Assembly (NCBI GenBank): GCA_004554245.1
Contig: SFND01000015.1
Location: forward strand, 1-51,007
Length of the DNA stretch: 51,007 bases
Direction: 5' to 3'
DNA from: Oribacterium sp.
GTDB taxonomy: Bacteria > Bacillota_A > Clostridia > Lachnospirales > Lachnospiraceae
Positions 39,889 through 47,954 of this stretch are shown one piece after another. Both the position numbers and the translations under genes were made by a program. The notes below the pieces were generated by a model. The model made no database searches and had not been told where the DNA came from. It saw only the letters and a list, made by a program, of their open reading frames with translations. Every line of letters begins with the position of its first letter. Position 1 is the stretch's first letter.

Positions 39889-40080
39889 TCATTCGATATC
39901 CACCTCGTCAAAACCCGTGAGATCGTTGTCGGAAATACCGAGGCGCCGGTTCATTTCTTCTTCGGAAATCAAAGAGGCAGGATCGAAGTGCGCCATACGT
40001 TCAGAGGCAACAGCGAGCAGACGAGCATCATTTAGCTCCTCCATCAACGAATCTCTAACCTGTACTGGTGTTAATTGCAT
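39889..40080 (-). CDS. Small antitoxin-like protein, orphan
   Basis: The 63-residue product (MQLTPVQVRDSLMEELNDARLLAVASERM, then FDPASLISEEEMNRRLGISDNDL) resembles the C-terminal toxin-binding part of RelB/DinJ-type antitoxins, which end in ISxEEMxxxLGI and an acidic tail. No toxin gene adjoins it. TATAAT on the minus strand lies just before GGAGG, ~12 bases from the ATG. It may be a lone antitoxin guarding against an absent toxin, or a relic. Confidence 0.55.
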   Translation of the reverse strand: MQLTPVQVRDSLMEELNDARLLAVASERMAHFDPASLISEEEMNRRLGISDNDLTGFDEVDIE

Positions 40081-40919
40081 TTATAATAATACCTCCATAT
40101 ATCGTCACACATTCATCGCTCCATATTATACCAAGCTTTCGTGCTTATATTGTGATTTATATTAGCATGAAGGTCAAGGCGTTAGCGAGCGGGCGTGAGA
40201 CACCGCCAAGCATATTTTTTGAGTGACCCAACCCTTGCTTATGTGTAACAGTTCAGACACCCACGGCTCCCCTTGGGAAGTTTGAGTCTGCTCCTCATTC
40301 GCCCAGCTGAGCCAGTCTCGTCGCCGCATACTTAATGTCACAGAGTTTTATATTTCTTATTCTGTGAAATAATCTAATGTCACAGATCACTGAAATTAAT
40401 GATTTGTAAAAGTCACTTAATGGCACGAACCTTTAAAATGCCCTGTTTGTTACAAACTCCAGAAAACATAATGGCATCGCTCTTTGAAATCCTTTCTTTG
40501 CGAAAATCATCTAATGGCTCTCAGCCCGAAAATCGCTTGTTTGTAACAAAGATCAAAAAAACTAATGGCGCAAGAATTCTATAAATGGTTTTTGTGAAAA
40601 CTTCGGAAACCGTTATGACAGTGATCCGCATGCCGCCTTTCTAAAACTCCGATCACAAGTTTTTCATCCGATTTCACTCCGGTCAGGATGCATTGGCGTC
40701 GATTTTTGTTTGTTTGCATGGGGCGGGTCCGATAAGTAAATAGAAAAAGAACGTCGAATGGGGTGGGCAAACAAACCAAAAGAGACGCTGGCATATGGGT
40801 GAGGGTTATAGGAAACGATGGTAATACGTGTCGACAGCGTCTGGAGGGAAAAGAAAAATGTTGCCTGGAGCAGATGGGAAAAGCGTAAGTAGAATGACAA
40901 TGTATGTTATGTAAAAAAC
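40081..40919. repeat. Long intergenic region with a second GRCATTA array
   Basis: There is no gene in ~840 bp. Between 40330 and 40575, TAATG(T/G)C occurs six times (~40338, 40376, 40420, 40470, 40514, 40563), spaced 38-50 bp. Read on the minus strand these are GACATTA or GCCATTA heads of units with A/T-rich tails (GTTTTTTTGATC, GATGATTTTCGC, GTTTTCTGG). The same motif forms the array at 28769. An octamer is at 40690. The 3' end is the leader of the AAA-like gene, but it lacks a clear ribosome binding site. Confidence 0.6.
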
Positions 40920-42248
40920 ATGAAGTATTTATATTTTCCGGTTGGTACTTCGAATTTCGAGAAGATTCGAAGTCAAGGATATTACTACGTTGATAAAACG
41001 GGGATGATCAAAGAGATTCTTACAGAGCGAACACCTATGGTCATGCTCATCACTCGTCCGCGTCGTTTCGGTAAGACCCTGGGTATGAGCATGCTGGAGG
41101 CTTTCTTCGACATCCGGAAGGATCATCGGGCGCTGTTTGAGGGTCTCGAAATCGCATCGTATCCTGCGCTGTGTGCTGCATGGATGAACCGGTATCCGAC
41201 GGTCTTCATCACGCTTCGGCAGGTGGATGGCCTGAACTTCCAGGATGCGTATGGTCAGCTTCTGTATGAAATCGCACTTCTGTATCAGGAGCATGCGTAT
41301 GTTCTGCACGCCCGTCTGGGCGAGTATTTCGGCTTCCTGCAGGAGGAAGTCGACCGCATCCTGGAGGATGCCAATGTCTCCGACCGGGCAGATCGTGTGA
41401 AGAGATGGTACGATGGCTACCACTTCGGGGATTCGGATGTGTACTGTCCGTGGGATGTGATGAACTATATGCTGGAGCTGCAGCGGGACCCGCAAGCGGA
41501 GCCGGTGAGCTACTGGAAAAACACCAGTGATAACGCGATCATCCGTTCCTTCATCGACGTTGCAGGCAGCGACATCACGCAGAAGCTGGAGACTCTGATG
41601 GCCGGCGGCGTCATCGTTCAGCGTGTGGATGAGAACCTGACCTATGACCTCATCCATTCTTCGGAGGATAATCTCTGGAGTCTGCTGTACCTCAGTGGCT
41701 ATCTGACCGTCGCACGTGCCGAAGACATCGAGGGAGAGGTTCCGAAGGGGTGCATTGCCCTGATGATCCCGAATGCAGAGATTCGTGACATCTTCGAAAT
41801 GACGGTCATGCGCTGGTTTGATGACAGCGCGAAGACGTGGAACCGGACGGCGCTGTTCGACGCCGTGTGGCAGGGCGACAGTGTGGCCATCACGAAGGAG
41901 ATGAATGCGCTGCTTCGCCGGACCATCAGCTACCATGATTACCGTGAGGATTTCTACCATGCGTTCCTCGCCGGTATTTTTACCGGTGCCGGCTATATGG
42001 TCGACTCGAATAAGGAACATGGCGAGGGCCGCAGCGACGTGGTCGTGCACGATGGCATCCATGCCCGCGTCGCGATCTTCGAAGCGAAATACACGAAGTC
42101 CCTCGGCCAGCTCGAACGTGCGTGCGACGTCGCCCTGCAGCAGATCGATGAGCGCATGTACGCGAAGGAATACGAGGACGACTACGATGAAATCCTGTGC
42201 TACGGCATCTCGTTCTTCAAGAAACGGTGTATGGTGAAGAAGAAATAA
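40920..42248 (+). CDS. AAA-ATPase-like / PD-(D/E)XK protein with internal deletion
   Basis: The 442-residue product begins with the AAA-ATPase_like (PF09820) domain: YYYVDKTGMIKEIL, and Walker A LITRPRRFGKTLGMSML. It ends with a PDDEXK_9 nuclease domain (GRSDVVVHD and VAIFEAKYTKS). Typical family members are ~520-560 residues and have, between the N-terminal part and the FGFxxEEV segment, a region with Walker B (LLIDEYDVPL) and TGxLRIxKESIFTGLNN. Here LLYQEHAYVLHA runs straight into RLGEYFGFLQEEVDRI near residue 130, so ~110-120 residues appear deleted in frame. The protein may thus lack ATPase function. The start ATG has no strong ribosome binding site. Confidence 0.8.
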   Translation: MKYLYFPVGTSNFEKIRSQGYYYVDKTGMIKEILTERTPMVMLITRPRRFGKTLGMSMLEAFFDIRKDHRALFEGLEIASYPALCAAWMNRYPTVFITLRQVDGLNFQDAYGQLLYEIALLYQEHAYVLHARLGEYFGFLQEEVDRILEDANVSDRADRVKRWYDGYHFGDSDVYCPWDVMNYMLELQRDPQAEPVSYWKNTSDNAIIRSFIDVAGSDITQKLETLMAGGVIVQRVDENLTYDLIHSSEDNLWSLLYLSGYLTVARAEDIEGEVPKGCIALMIPNAEIRDIFEMTVMRWFDDSAKTWNRTALFDAVWQGDSVAITKEMNALLRRTISYHDYREDFYHAFLAGIFTGAGYMVDSNKEHGEGRSDVVVHDGIHARVAIFEAKYTKSLGQLERACDVALQQIDERMYAKEYEDDYDEILCYGISFFKKRCMVKKK

Positions 42249-42268
42249 AAAATCACATTATTATTAAT

Positions 42269-42297
42269 AAAAGTGTGAGAAATATCACACTTTTATA
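42269..42297 (+). terminator. Terminator of the AAA-like gene
   Basis: AAAAGTGTGA and TCACACTTTT pair around GAAATA, followed by AT-rich DNA. Confidence 0.8.
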
Positions 42298-42363
42298 TGT
42301 ATTTGCGTGCATTTCATTTGAAGAAGAGTAGCTGTCATATTTGAGCTATTCTACAGAAACAAC

Positions 42364-42402
42364 AACGCGGAGGACCGATGAGAGTCCTCCGCGTTCTTTT
42401 TA
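42364..42402. terminator. Second terminator in the convergent gap
   Basis: AACGCGGAGGAC and GTCCTCCGCGTT form a 12-bp stem followed by CTTTTTAA. It probably ends + strand transcription before the minus-strand gene at 42459; its T-run is on the + strand. Confidence 0.85.
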
Positions 42403-42458
42403 ATATGTAATCCATTCGATCGATCAGGATCGTCAAGATTTGATGCAAGCTCTATGAC

Positions 42459-44333
42459 TTATTCGTCATCGTCGCCACTGCTGATGGAGAGGCGGCCGTT
42501 GCTTGCGATTACCTTGCCGTTTGCATCGGTTTCGTTGATGTTGTAGTCACCAGCGGCCTTGACCTGCGCACCCGGGTTTGCGAAGCTGGAAGCGTCCGCT
42601 GCGGCTGCAGTGGTCTGTGCAGCGGTCTCGGTACCGGCAGCAGCGGCTGCCTGGGTAGCGGTGGTGCCGTTTGCGGCAGCTGCGGCTGCTGCGCTGCTTA
42701 CCGTTGTTTCCTCGGTGTCTCCGCCTGGGCCGGCCGCCTTGGACTTACGCTTTGCGTTCTTGCCGACGATGGTGGCAGGCTGTGCACCCGGATGATCGAC
42801 ACCGGCTGCGTATACGCCTGCCGTCGGATCCGTCACAGGATCGAGCTCGACCTCATACCACTCGCCGTTATACTTCTCCTCGAGGATACCTTCACTGTTG
42901 TAGCGGGTCGGGTTCGTGGTCTCGTACTTCGTGGTCTCTGGAACAGCCTCCTGCGGTGCGAGTACGCCACCCTCCGCTACGACGCCGGAGCCAGGACCGC
43001 CGACCGCGATATCGCCCTCCTCCATAGCGCCAGCCTGCTGAAGAACAGGGGTACCGTCTGCGTTGGTCTCCTCAACAGCTGCGAGGAGATCCTCGGCGCT
43101 CAGCTCGTCTTCGGCTGCCATGGTTTCAAACTTATCGAAGCTCTCTGGGAGGGTAATGTTTCCACAGATGCTCATACCTGCGAAGGTATCGGCTTCTTCC
43201 TTGGTCGCGAACTTGATGGTAACGTGATCCGCGGAAGTGAAGTTATCGTTGATGAGCACGATGTGCTGCTCGGACTCGGCACCGTCGAACTTCACGCTGT
43301 GGCGACCGAACGGCTGGCCATCGACGGTCACGTAGACATCATTGTCACCGGTCAGATAATCGTAGTCGAGACCGAGGAGGCCCTGAAGCTTGTTGCCGTC
43401 GGCGTCGGTTACGTAATCGGAGAGGATCTCGTAGGTGGTGTCGTTCAGCTTTGCGAAGCTGCTTGCCGGGATATAAGCGAAGCTCTCCAGCTCGGAGATC
43501 TTCTCGTCGAGCGGCTGGATGGTCTGGGTCTCACCCTTCTGATCACCAGCGGCAGCGGATGCCTGGATCGCGGACAGGATGACATCGGAAGTGATGTCGT
43601 TGCCCTCGTCGTTCTGGTTGATCTGATCCTTTGCGACGGTCTTCTTCACATCCTTACCGGCATCCTCGAAGCCCTTCGCGATGTCGATGGTCTCGCCGAG
43701 GTAGTGAGAGGTGATGTTCTTGATGGCGTCTGCATTGGCCGCCGCAGGACCGTCCGGGTTCGTCACGCTGGACGGCTCGATGAGGGAGATGATCTCGATG
43801 CCCGGGAACTTCTTATTCAGGGCGCGGATCAGGGCCTCGTAGAAGGCCGGGAAGGTGTCCTGATCGTCGTAGCTTCCGAAGCTCAGTACAGCGGCGTCAT
43901 ACTCGACGTCGGTGGTGAGCTCGTTTGCGATGACGAAGCCGGCGTAGGCACCGTTGTCACCAGCGAGCGCGTAGTTGTTTACGAATACGTTTGACTTAAA
44001 TGTATCACCGAGCTTCTGAGAGAGCTGCTCGGACCAGCTGTCCTCGAGGTTCGTCGCGCCGTCGCCGTATGCGAAGCCGTCGCCGAGCACGAGTACGTTG
44101 ACTGCATTGCCGGAATTCAGCTTATCATAGAAATCGCCACGGGTAACCTCGACCGGTGCGGTTTCGACGGTGGTCGTCTCGGCTGCCTCAGTGGAAGCGG
44201 CTGCAGTCTCGACCGTGCTGTCACCACCGGTATGGCTGGTTGCGACCGCGATACCCATGAGGATCACGACAGCACCTGCCAGGCCGCCGATGCAGGCCTT
44301 CTTATTCTGCTCGAAAAATTCCTTAAAATCCAT
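42459..44333 (-). CDS. Membrane-anchored SGNH-like protein, probably catalytically degenerate
   Basis: This 624-residue protein has one N-terminal membrane helix (IGGLAGAVVILMGIAVATS), a Thr/Ala/Glu stalk, then an SGNH/GDSL-like domain (VNVLVLGDGFAYGDGATNLEDSWSEQL, FVNNYALAGDNGAYAGF, VLSFGSYDDQDTF). Where active enzymes have GDS and GxND, this has GDG and GSYDD, so the catalytic Ser and block III Asn seem absent. A beta-rich middle part and an Ala/Thr-rich, low-complexity tail follow (SSAAAAAAANGTTATQ, AAAADASSF), ending in GDDDE. It is probably extracytoplasmic, with a role in wall polymer binding or modification. One octamer lies in an ANA segment (43732). Confidence 0.65.
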   Translation of the reverse strand: MDFKEFFEQNKKACIGGLAGAVVILMGIAVATSHTGGDSTVETAAASTEAAETTTVETAPVEVTRGDFYDKLNSGNAVNVLVLGDGFAYGDGATNLEDSWSEQLSQKLGDTFKSNVFVNNYALAGDNGAYAGFVIANELTTDVEYDAAVLSFGSYDDQDTFPAFYEALIRALNKKFPGIEIISLIEPSSVTNPDGPAAANADAIKNITSHYLGETIDIAKGFEDAGKDVKKTVAKDQINQNDEGNDITSDVILSAIQASAAAGDQKGETQTIQPLDEKISELESFAYIPASSFAKLNDTTYEILSDYVTDADGNKLQGLLGLDYDYLTGDNDVYVTVDGQPFGRHSVKFDGAESEQHIVLINDNFTSADHVTIKFATKEEADTFAGMSICGNITLPESFDKFETMAAEDELSAEDLLAAVEETNADGTPVLQQAGAMEEGDIAVGGPGSGVVAEGGVLAPQEAVPETTKYETTNPTRYNSEGILEEKYNGEWYEVELDPVTDPTAGVYAAGVDHPGAQPATIVGKNAKRKSKAAGPGGDTEETTVSSAAAAAAANGTTATQAAAAAGTETAAQTTAAAADASSFANPGAQVKAAGDYNINETDANGKVIASNGRLSISSGDDDE

Positions 44334-44655
44334 AATAGTACTTCTCCTTATGAAGTGGTTTCACATTTTCGATATACCGCTACATATTACCCTTTTATCA
44401 TAGAAAAAACAATTAATTTTGTTTGAAGATTTTGTGTTTTATACGATAACGGTCACCGTGCGGGTTATGCCCCCTGAGCGTTCACGGCAGGCCGAGCGCG
44501 TGCTATGATAATACCTGATTGTTTTACATTCTGAACATTACTTCATCGTGTTGAAAAGATATTCTAAATAGGATATGCGTTTGAAAAACGCGTCGTGGAA
44601 ATCGCTGTATGGCGCAGGGCTGTCAGATATTTCACGAGTAGAAAATGGGTGCACT
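44334..44655. other. Divergent intergenic region
   Basis: This region separates the minus-strand SGNH-like gene from the + strand nuclease gene. A 27-codon in-frame extension of the latter starts at 44575 but does not look like domain sequence. TATGATAAT near 44502 is a candidate -10 box for the + strand gene. No repeat unit of the REP-like family is present. Confidence 0.35.
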
Positions 44656-45459
44656 ATGTTAAAGGACAGGGACATCCGTGAGCCGCTGTTTGCTTTCCTG
44701 GAGGAGAGCTACGGGCGCATCCGGATCATCGAGGAAAAGAATATGGGCGGGAGCCGTGCGGATGTCATCATGGTGACACCGGACAGCTTCGTGGGGATCG
44801 AGATCAAGTCGGATGCCGATACCTACACGCGACTCGCGGGGCAGGTCGAGGACTACGACCGTTACTTCGACATGAACATCATCGTCGTCGGCACGCGCCA
44901 CGCGATGCACGTCGAGGAGCATGTGCCGGCGAGCTGGGGCATCATCACCGTCGAGGAGGTCGAGGGACGCGCGGATTTCTATGTGCTGCGCCGCCCGAAG
45001 CCGAATCCTGGGATCGATCCGGCGCGGAAGCTGAGCCTTCTCTGGCGTCCGGAGCTGCAGCACATCGTGTATCGTCATCTGAAGCATAAGTATGACCGCA
45101 TCTCGAAGAAGGACGTGATCGAAAAGATCCTCGCGGGCGTGCCGTATGAGACGCTCCGCCTTGAGATGTCGGAGGAGCTGTTCGAGCGCGACTACACCCG
45201 CATCTTCGACGAGATCAACCGATTCCGCGTCGAGCGCGAGGGGAAGAAGCCGCGCCGCCGGCGTCGTCAGCTGCACGCGAAGCTTCATCCGGCCAATGCC
45301 TCCGACGCAGCATCGTCACCATCTCCGGAAGCTTCCGGCGACGAAAAGCCGAAGCGTGCCGGTGCGACGCGTACGGCCCGCCGCCGCAAGCCGAATCTTC
45401 ACGTGAAGCATGTCGTGAAGGGATGGAAGAGTCCGAAGACCGGTAAAAAATCTACGTAG
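44656..45459 (+). CDS. sce7726/MmcB-type PD-(D/E)XK nuclease-fold protein
   Basis: The 267-residue product starts LKDRDIREPLFAFLEES, then RIIEEKNMGGSRADVIMV, FVGIEIKSDADTYTRLAGQVEDYDRYFDMNIIVVG. This matches sce7726-family proteins, where the D and ExK of GSRADVIMV / GIEIKS form the nuclease site. The DNA-related role is not established. The C-terminal third is basic (KKPRRRRRQLHAKL, ARRRKPNLHVKHVVKG), with an Ala/Ser/Pro linker holding an octamer (45292). I prefer ATG 44656, at the domain start, to 44575; no strong ribosome binding site distinguishes them. Confidence 0.75.
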   Translation: MLKDRDIREPLFAFLEESYGRIRIIEEKNMGGSRADVIMVTPDSFVGIEIKSDADTYTRLAGQVEDYDRYFDMNIIVVGTRHAMHVEEHVPASWGIITVEEVEGRADFYVLRRPKPNPGIDPARKLSLLWRPELQHIVYRHLKHKYDRISKKDVIEKILAGVPYETLRLEMSEELFERDYTRIFDEINRFRVEREGKKPRRRRRQLHAKLHPANASDAASSPSPEASGDEKPKRAGATRTARRRKPNLHVKHVVKGWKSPKTGKKST

Positions 45460-45489
45460 CAGCATGAGTGAAATGGAAAGGGGAAATAT

Positions 45490-46437
45490 ATGGAAAGCTT
45501 TTTCGTGGCGGCGAACGCCGTCGTACCGTTTATTTGTTATATGTCGTACGGATATCTGATCCGTCACCTGGGGTTCGGTGATGAGACCTTCTATAAGCGT
45601 CTGAACCAGATCGTCTTCAAGGCGTTTTTTCCACTCATGATGTTTAACAGTCTTTATAATTCGAAGGCGGATTTTCAGACGAACACAAAGCTGGCGCTGA
45701 CCGCGGTCGTGATCCTTCTTGCGGCGATCCTGCTCACCGTTCTGCTGACACCGCTGTTCGTGAAGGGAAACCAGCAGCGAGGCGTCGTGGCCCAGGCCAC
45801 CTGGCGGTCCAACACCCTGATGTTTGCACTACCCCTCGCCGTCAGCATGTACGGAGAAGAGGCAGGGTCGCTCGCATCGATCGTCATCGCGTGCTGCGTG
45901 CCGATCTACAACATCGCGGCGGTCTTCATCCTCGAGTACTTCCGACGGACGGAGGGAGAGAAGACGAGTGCGGCGAAGATGCTCCGGAATATCCTCACGA
46001 ATCCGCTCATCATCGGTGCCATCGCCGGGATCGTGTTCCGAGCGCTGCATATCTCACTGCCGGCCTGCATCCTGAAGCCGATCAAGTCGATTTCGGATAT
46101 GACCTCGCCGCTCGCGATCTTCATCTGTGGCGCGACGCTGGTGCTGCCGGACATCCGGAAGAACCTAAAGCTCATCACAATCTGCACCGTGCTGAAGCTC
46201 GTCATCCTGCCGGCGATTGTCACGACGATCTGCTACCTCCTCGGCTTCCGCGGCATCGAGCTCTTCATCCTGTTCTCGCTGTACGCGACCCCGCTTGCGA
46301 ACGCGATCTTCCCGATGAGCCAGAGCATGGGCGGCGACGGCGAGCTCGCCGGAGAAATGCTGGCGATCAGCACCGTGAGCTCCATGTTCACGATCTTCCT
46401 CTGGATCATCGCGCTGAATTCCATCGGCATTTTCTGA
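45490..46437 (+). CDS. AEC-family transporter (auxin efflux carrier-like)
   Basis: The 315-residue protein has ten predicted membrane helices and AEC features: YMSYGYLIRHLGF, FKAFFPLMMFNSLY, WRSNTLMFALPLAVSMYGEEA (conserved N and P in helix 4), and TPLANAIFPMSQSMGGDGELAGEMLAISTVSSMFTI at the end. AEC proteins export organic anions such as malate. GGAAAGGGGAAATAT lies before the ATG. It begins 30 bp after the nuclease gene and could be co-transcribed with it. Confidence 0.9.
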   Translation: MESFFVAANAVVPFICYMSYGYLIRHLGFGDETFYKRLNQIVFKAFFPLMMFNSLYNSKADFQTNTKLALTAVVILLAAILLTVLLTPLFVKGNQQRGVVAQATWRSNTLMFALPLAVSMYGEEAGSLASIVIACCVPIYNIAAVFILEYFRRTEGEKTSAAKMLRNILTNPLIIGAIAGIVFRALHISLPACILKPIKSISDMTSPLAIFICGATLVLPDIRKNLKLITICTVLKLVILPAIVTTICYLLGFRGIELFILFSLYATPLANAIFPMSQSMGGDGELAGEMLAISTVSSMFTIFLWIIALNSIGIF

Positions 46438-46458
46438 ACATCATCCACGATCAGTCGT

Positions 46459-46545
46459 AACCGTTCAGGCAGGGGACCCGGAGAGCCGGCAACGGAGGCC
46501 ATACGTAGAGACCGTTGAAATCAAGCCGGGTCCCTGCCTGAACGA
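46459..46545. repeat. Single-arm fold-back element after the AEC gene
   Basis: CGTTCAGGCAGG pairs with CCTGCCTGAACG and GGACCCGG with CCGGGTCC. An inner stem CAACGG/CCGTTG encloses AGGCCATACGTAGAGA. The internal sequence (GAGCCGGCAACGGAGGCCATACG, TGAAATCAAGCCGGG) matches the left arm of the element at 13541. It lies between the AEC gene and the gal promoter. Confidence 0.8.
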
Positions 46546-46572
46546 TTCCCCACCTAAGATTTTTACAGATTG

Positions 46573-46612
46573 AAAGAGGTTTTTCGCGTTGACTGTGAAA
46601 AACCTCTTTTTT
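46573..46612 (+). terminator. Terminator upstream of the gal operon
   Basis: AAAGAGGTTTTTC and GAAAAACCTCTTT form a 13-bp stem around GCGTTGACTGT, followed by T residues. Its 3' strand overlaps the gal promoter spacer. Confidence 0.85.
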
Positions 46613-46617
46613 ATAAT
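46589..46617 (+). promoter_or_regulatory. Promoter of galKET
   Basis: TTGACT (46589-46594), 17-bp spacer, TATAAT (46612-46617): a near-consensus housekeeping promoter. It begins inside the loop of the preceding terminator hairpin. The leader to galK is ~130 bp, GC-rich in its second half, and contains an out-of-frame ATG at 46728. Confidence 0.85.
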
Positions 46618-46756
46618 AATAGCTGTATGTGTTAAAATTTTACCACGCGTGCGCGGATATCGTAGCTGCCCTTGTGCTGAAAGCCTATGTTTCGTGGGAT
46701 TTCGGTGTTTTTCGGGAGTCGGTACCATGGACGACCGCGGCGGCAAGGAGGAAAAG

Positions 46757-47935
46757 ATGGATCTTTCGTACAAGGAGAATGCGCTGAAGGCATTTGAGGA
46801 GAAATTTGGTGATACGAATGGCGTGAAGTGTTACTTCGCACCGGGCCGTGTCAATCTGATCGGTGAGCATACGGACTACAATGGTGGTCACGTTTTCCCG
46901 TGCGCACTGACCATCGGTACCTATGCGGCCGCCCGTCGTCGTGCGGATCGGAAGCTTCGTTTCTACAGCGTGAACCTGAGCAGCAACGGTGTCATCGAGA
47001 CTTCCCTCGACGAGTTCAATCCACTGAAGGAAGAGCGCTGGATCACCTACCCGATGGGTGTGATGTGGGCGTTTGAGAAGCGTGGCTTCAAGCTCGAGAG
47101 TGGCCTCGACATCGTGGTCAACGGTAACATCCCGAACGGCTCGGGCCTCAGCTCCAGTGCCTCCCTCGAGGTGCTGACCGGCTTTATCATCCGTGATCTG
47201 TTCGGCTTTACAGAGGTCACAAATGTGGACCTCGCCCTGATCGGTCAGGACGCCGAGAACAACTACGCCGGCATGAACTGCGGTATCATGGATCAGTTCG
47301 CGAGTGCGATGGGTAAGAAGGATAACGCCATCTTCCTCGACTGCGCGACGCTGAACTATGAGTACGCACCGGTCGTGCTGGACAGCATGAAGCTCGTCGT
47401 GACGAATACCAATAAGAAGCATAAGCTCGTCGGCTCCGCCTACAACGATCGCCGTCGTGAGTGCGAGGAGGCACGCGAGATCCTCGCGAAGGAGTGCGGT
47501 ATCCAGACCCTCGGTGATCTGTCCAATGCTGACTTCGAGGCACATAAGGCCGCCCTCACGGATCCGATCGTCCAGAAGCGTGCGATGCATGCGGTTTATG
47601 AAAACAACCGTGCTATCGAGGCTGTGGCAGATCTCAAGGCCGGGAACATCGAGGCGTTCGGAAAGCTCATGAACGCATCCCATGTCTCTCTTCGTGATGA
47701 CTTCGAGGTCAGCTGCGAGGAGCTTGACGTCCTCGTCGAGGAGGCATGGAAGGTACCGGGTGTCATCGGCTCTCGTATGACCGGCGGCGGCTTCGGCGGC
47801 TGCACCGTCTCCATCGTAAAGGACGACGCCATCGAGACCTTCGAGAAGCAGGTCGGCGAGGCGTATAAGAAGCGCATCGGCTATGACTGCACCTTCTACG
47901 TGGTCAGCATCGGCGATGGCCCTTCCATTATTTAA
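46757..47935 (+). CDS. galK: Galactokinase
   Basis: GalK phosphorylates galactose to galactose 1-phosphate with ATP, the first committed step of the Leloir pathway. The 392-residue GHMP kinase has the galactokinase signature GRVNLIGEHTDYNGG, the ATP loop NGSGLSSSASLEVL, catalytic-base region ENNYAGMNCGIMDQFASA, and GRMTGGGFGGC-type motif (SRMTGGGFGGCTV). ATG 46757 follows AAGGAGGAAAAG. It is the first gene of galK-galE-galT; galE follows after 19 bp. Confidence 0.97.
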   Translation: MDLSYKENALKAFEEKFGDTNGVKCYFAPGRVNLIGEHTDYNGGHVFPCALTIGTYAAARRRADRKLRFYSVNLSSNGVIETSLDEFNPLKEERWITYPMGVMWAFEKRGFKLESGLDIVVNGNIPNGSGLSSSASLEVLTGFIIRDLFGFTEVTNVDLALIGQDAENNYAGMNCGIMDQFASAMGKKDNAIFLDCATLNYEYAPVVLDSMKLVVTNTNKKHKLVGSAYNDRRRECEEAREILAKECGIQTLGDLSNADFEAHKAALTDPIVQKRAMHAVYENNRAIEAVADLKAGNIEAFGKLMNASHVSLRDDFEVSCEELDVLVEEAWKVPGVIGSRMTGGGFGGCTVSIVKDDAIETFEKQVGEAYKKRIGYDCTFYVVSIGDGPSII

Positions 47936-47954
47936 TTTTAGAGGAGGAAATATT

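Noticed and set aside
46459..46545. Fold considered as an HDV-like or twister ribozyme, or a known riboswitch
   Set aside because: I could not match the conserved core nucleotides of any ribozyme or riboswitch class; only the pairing is clear.
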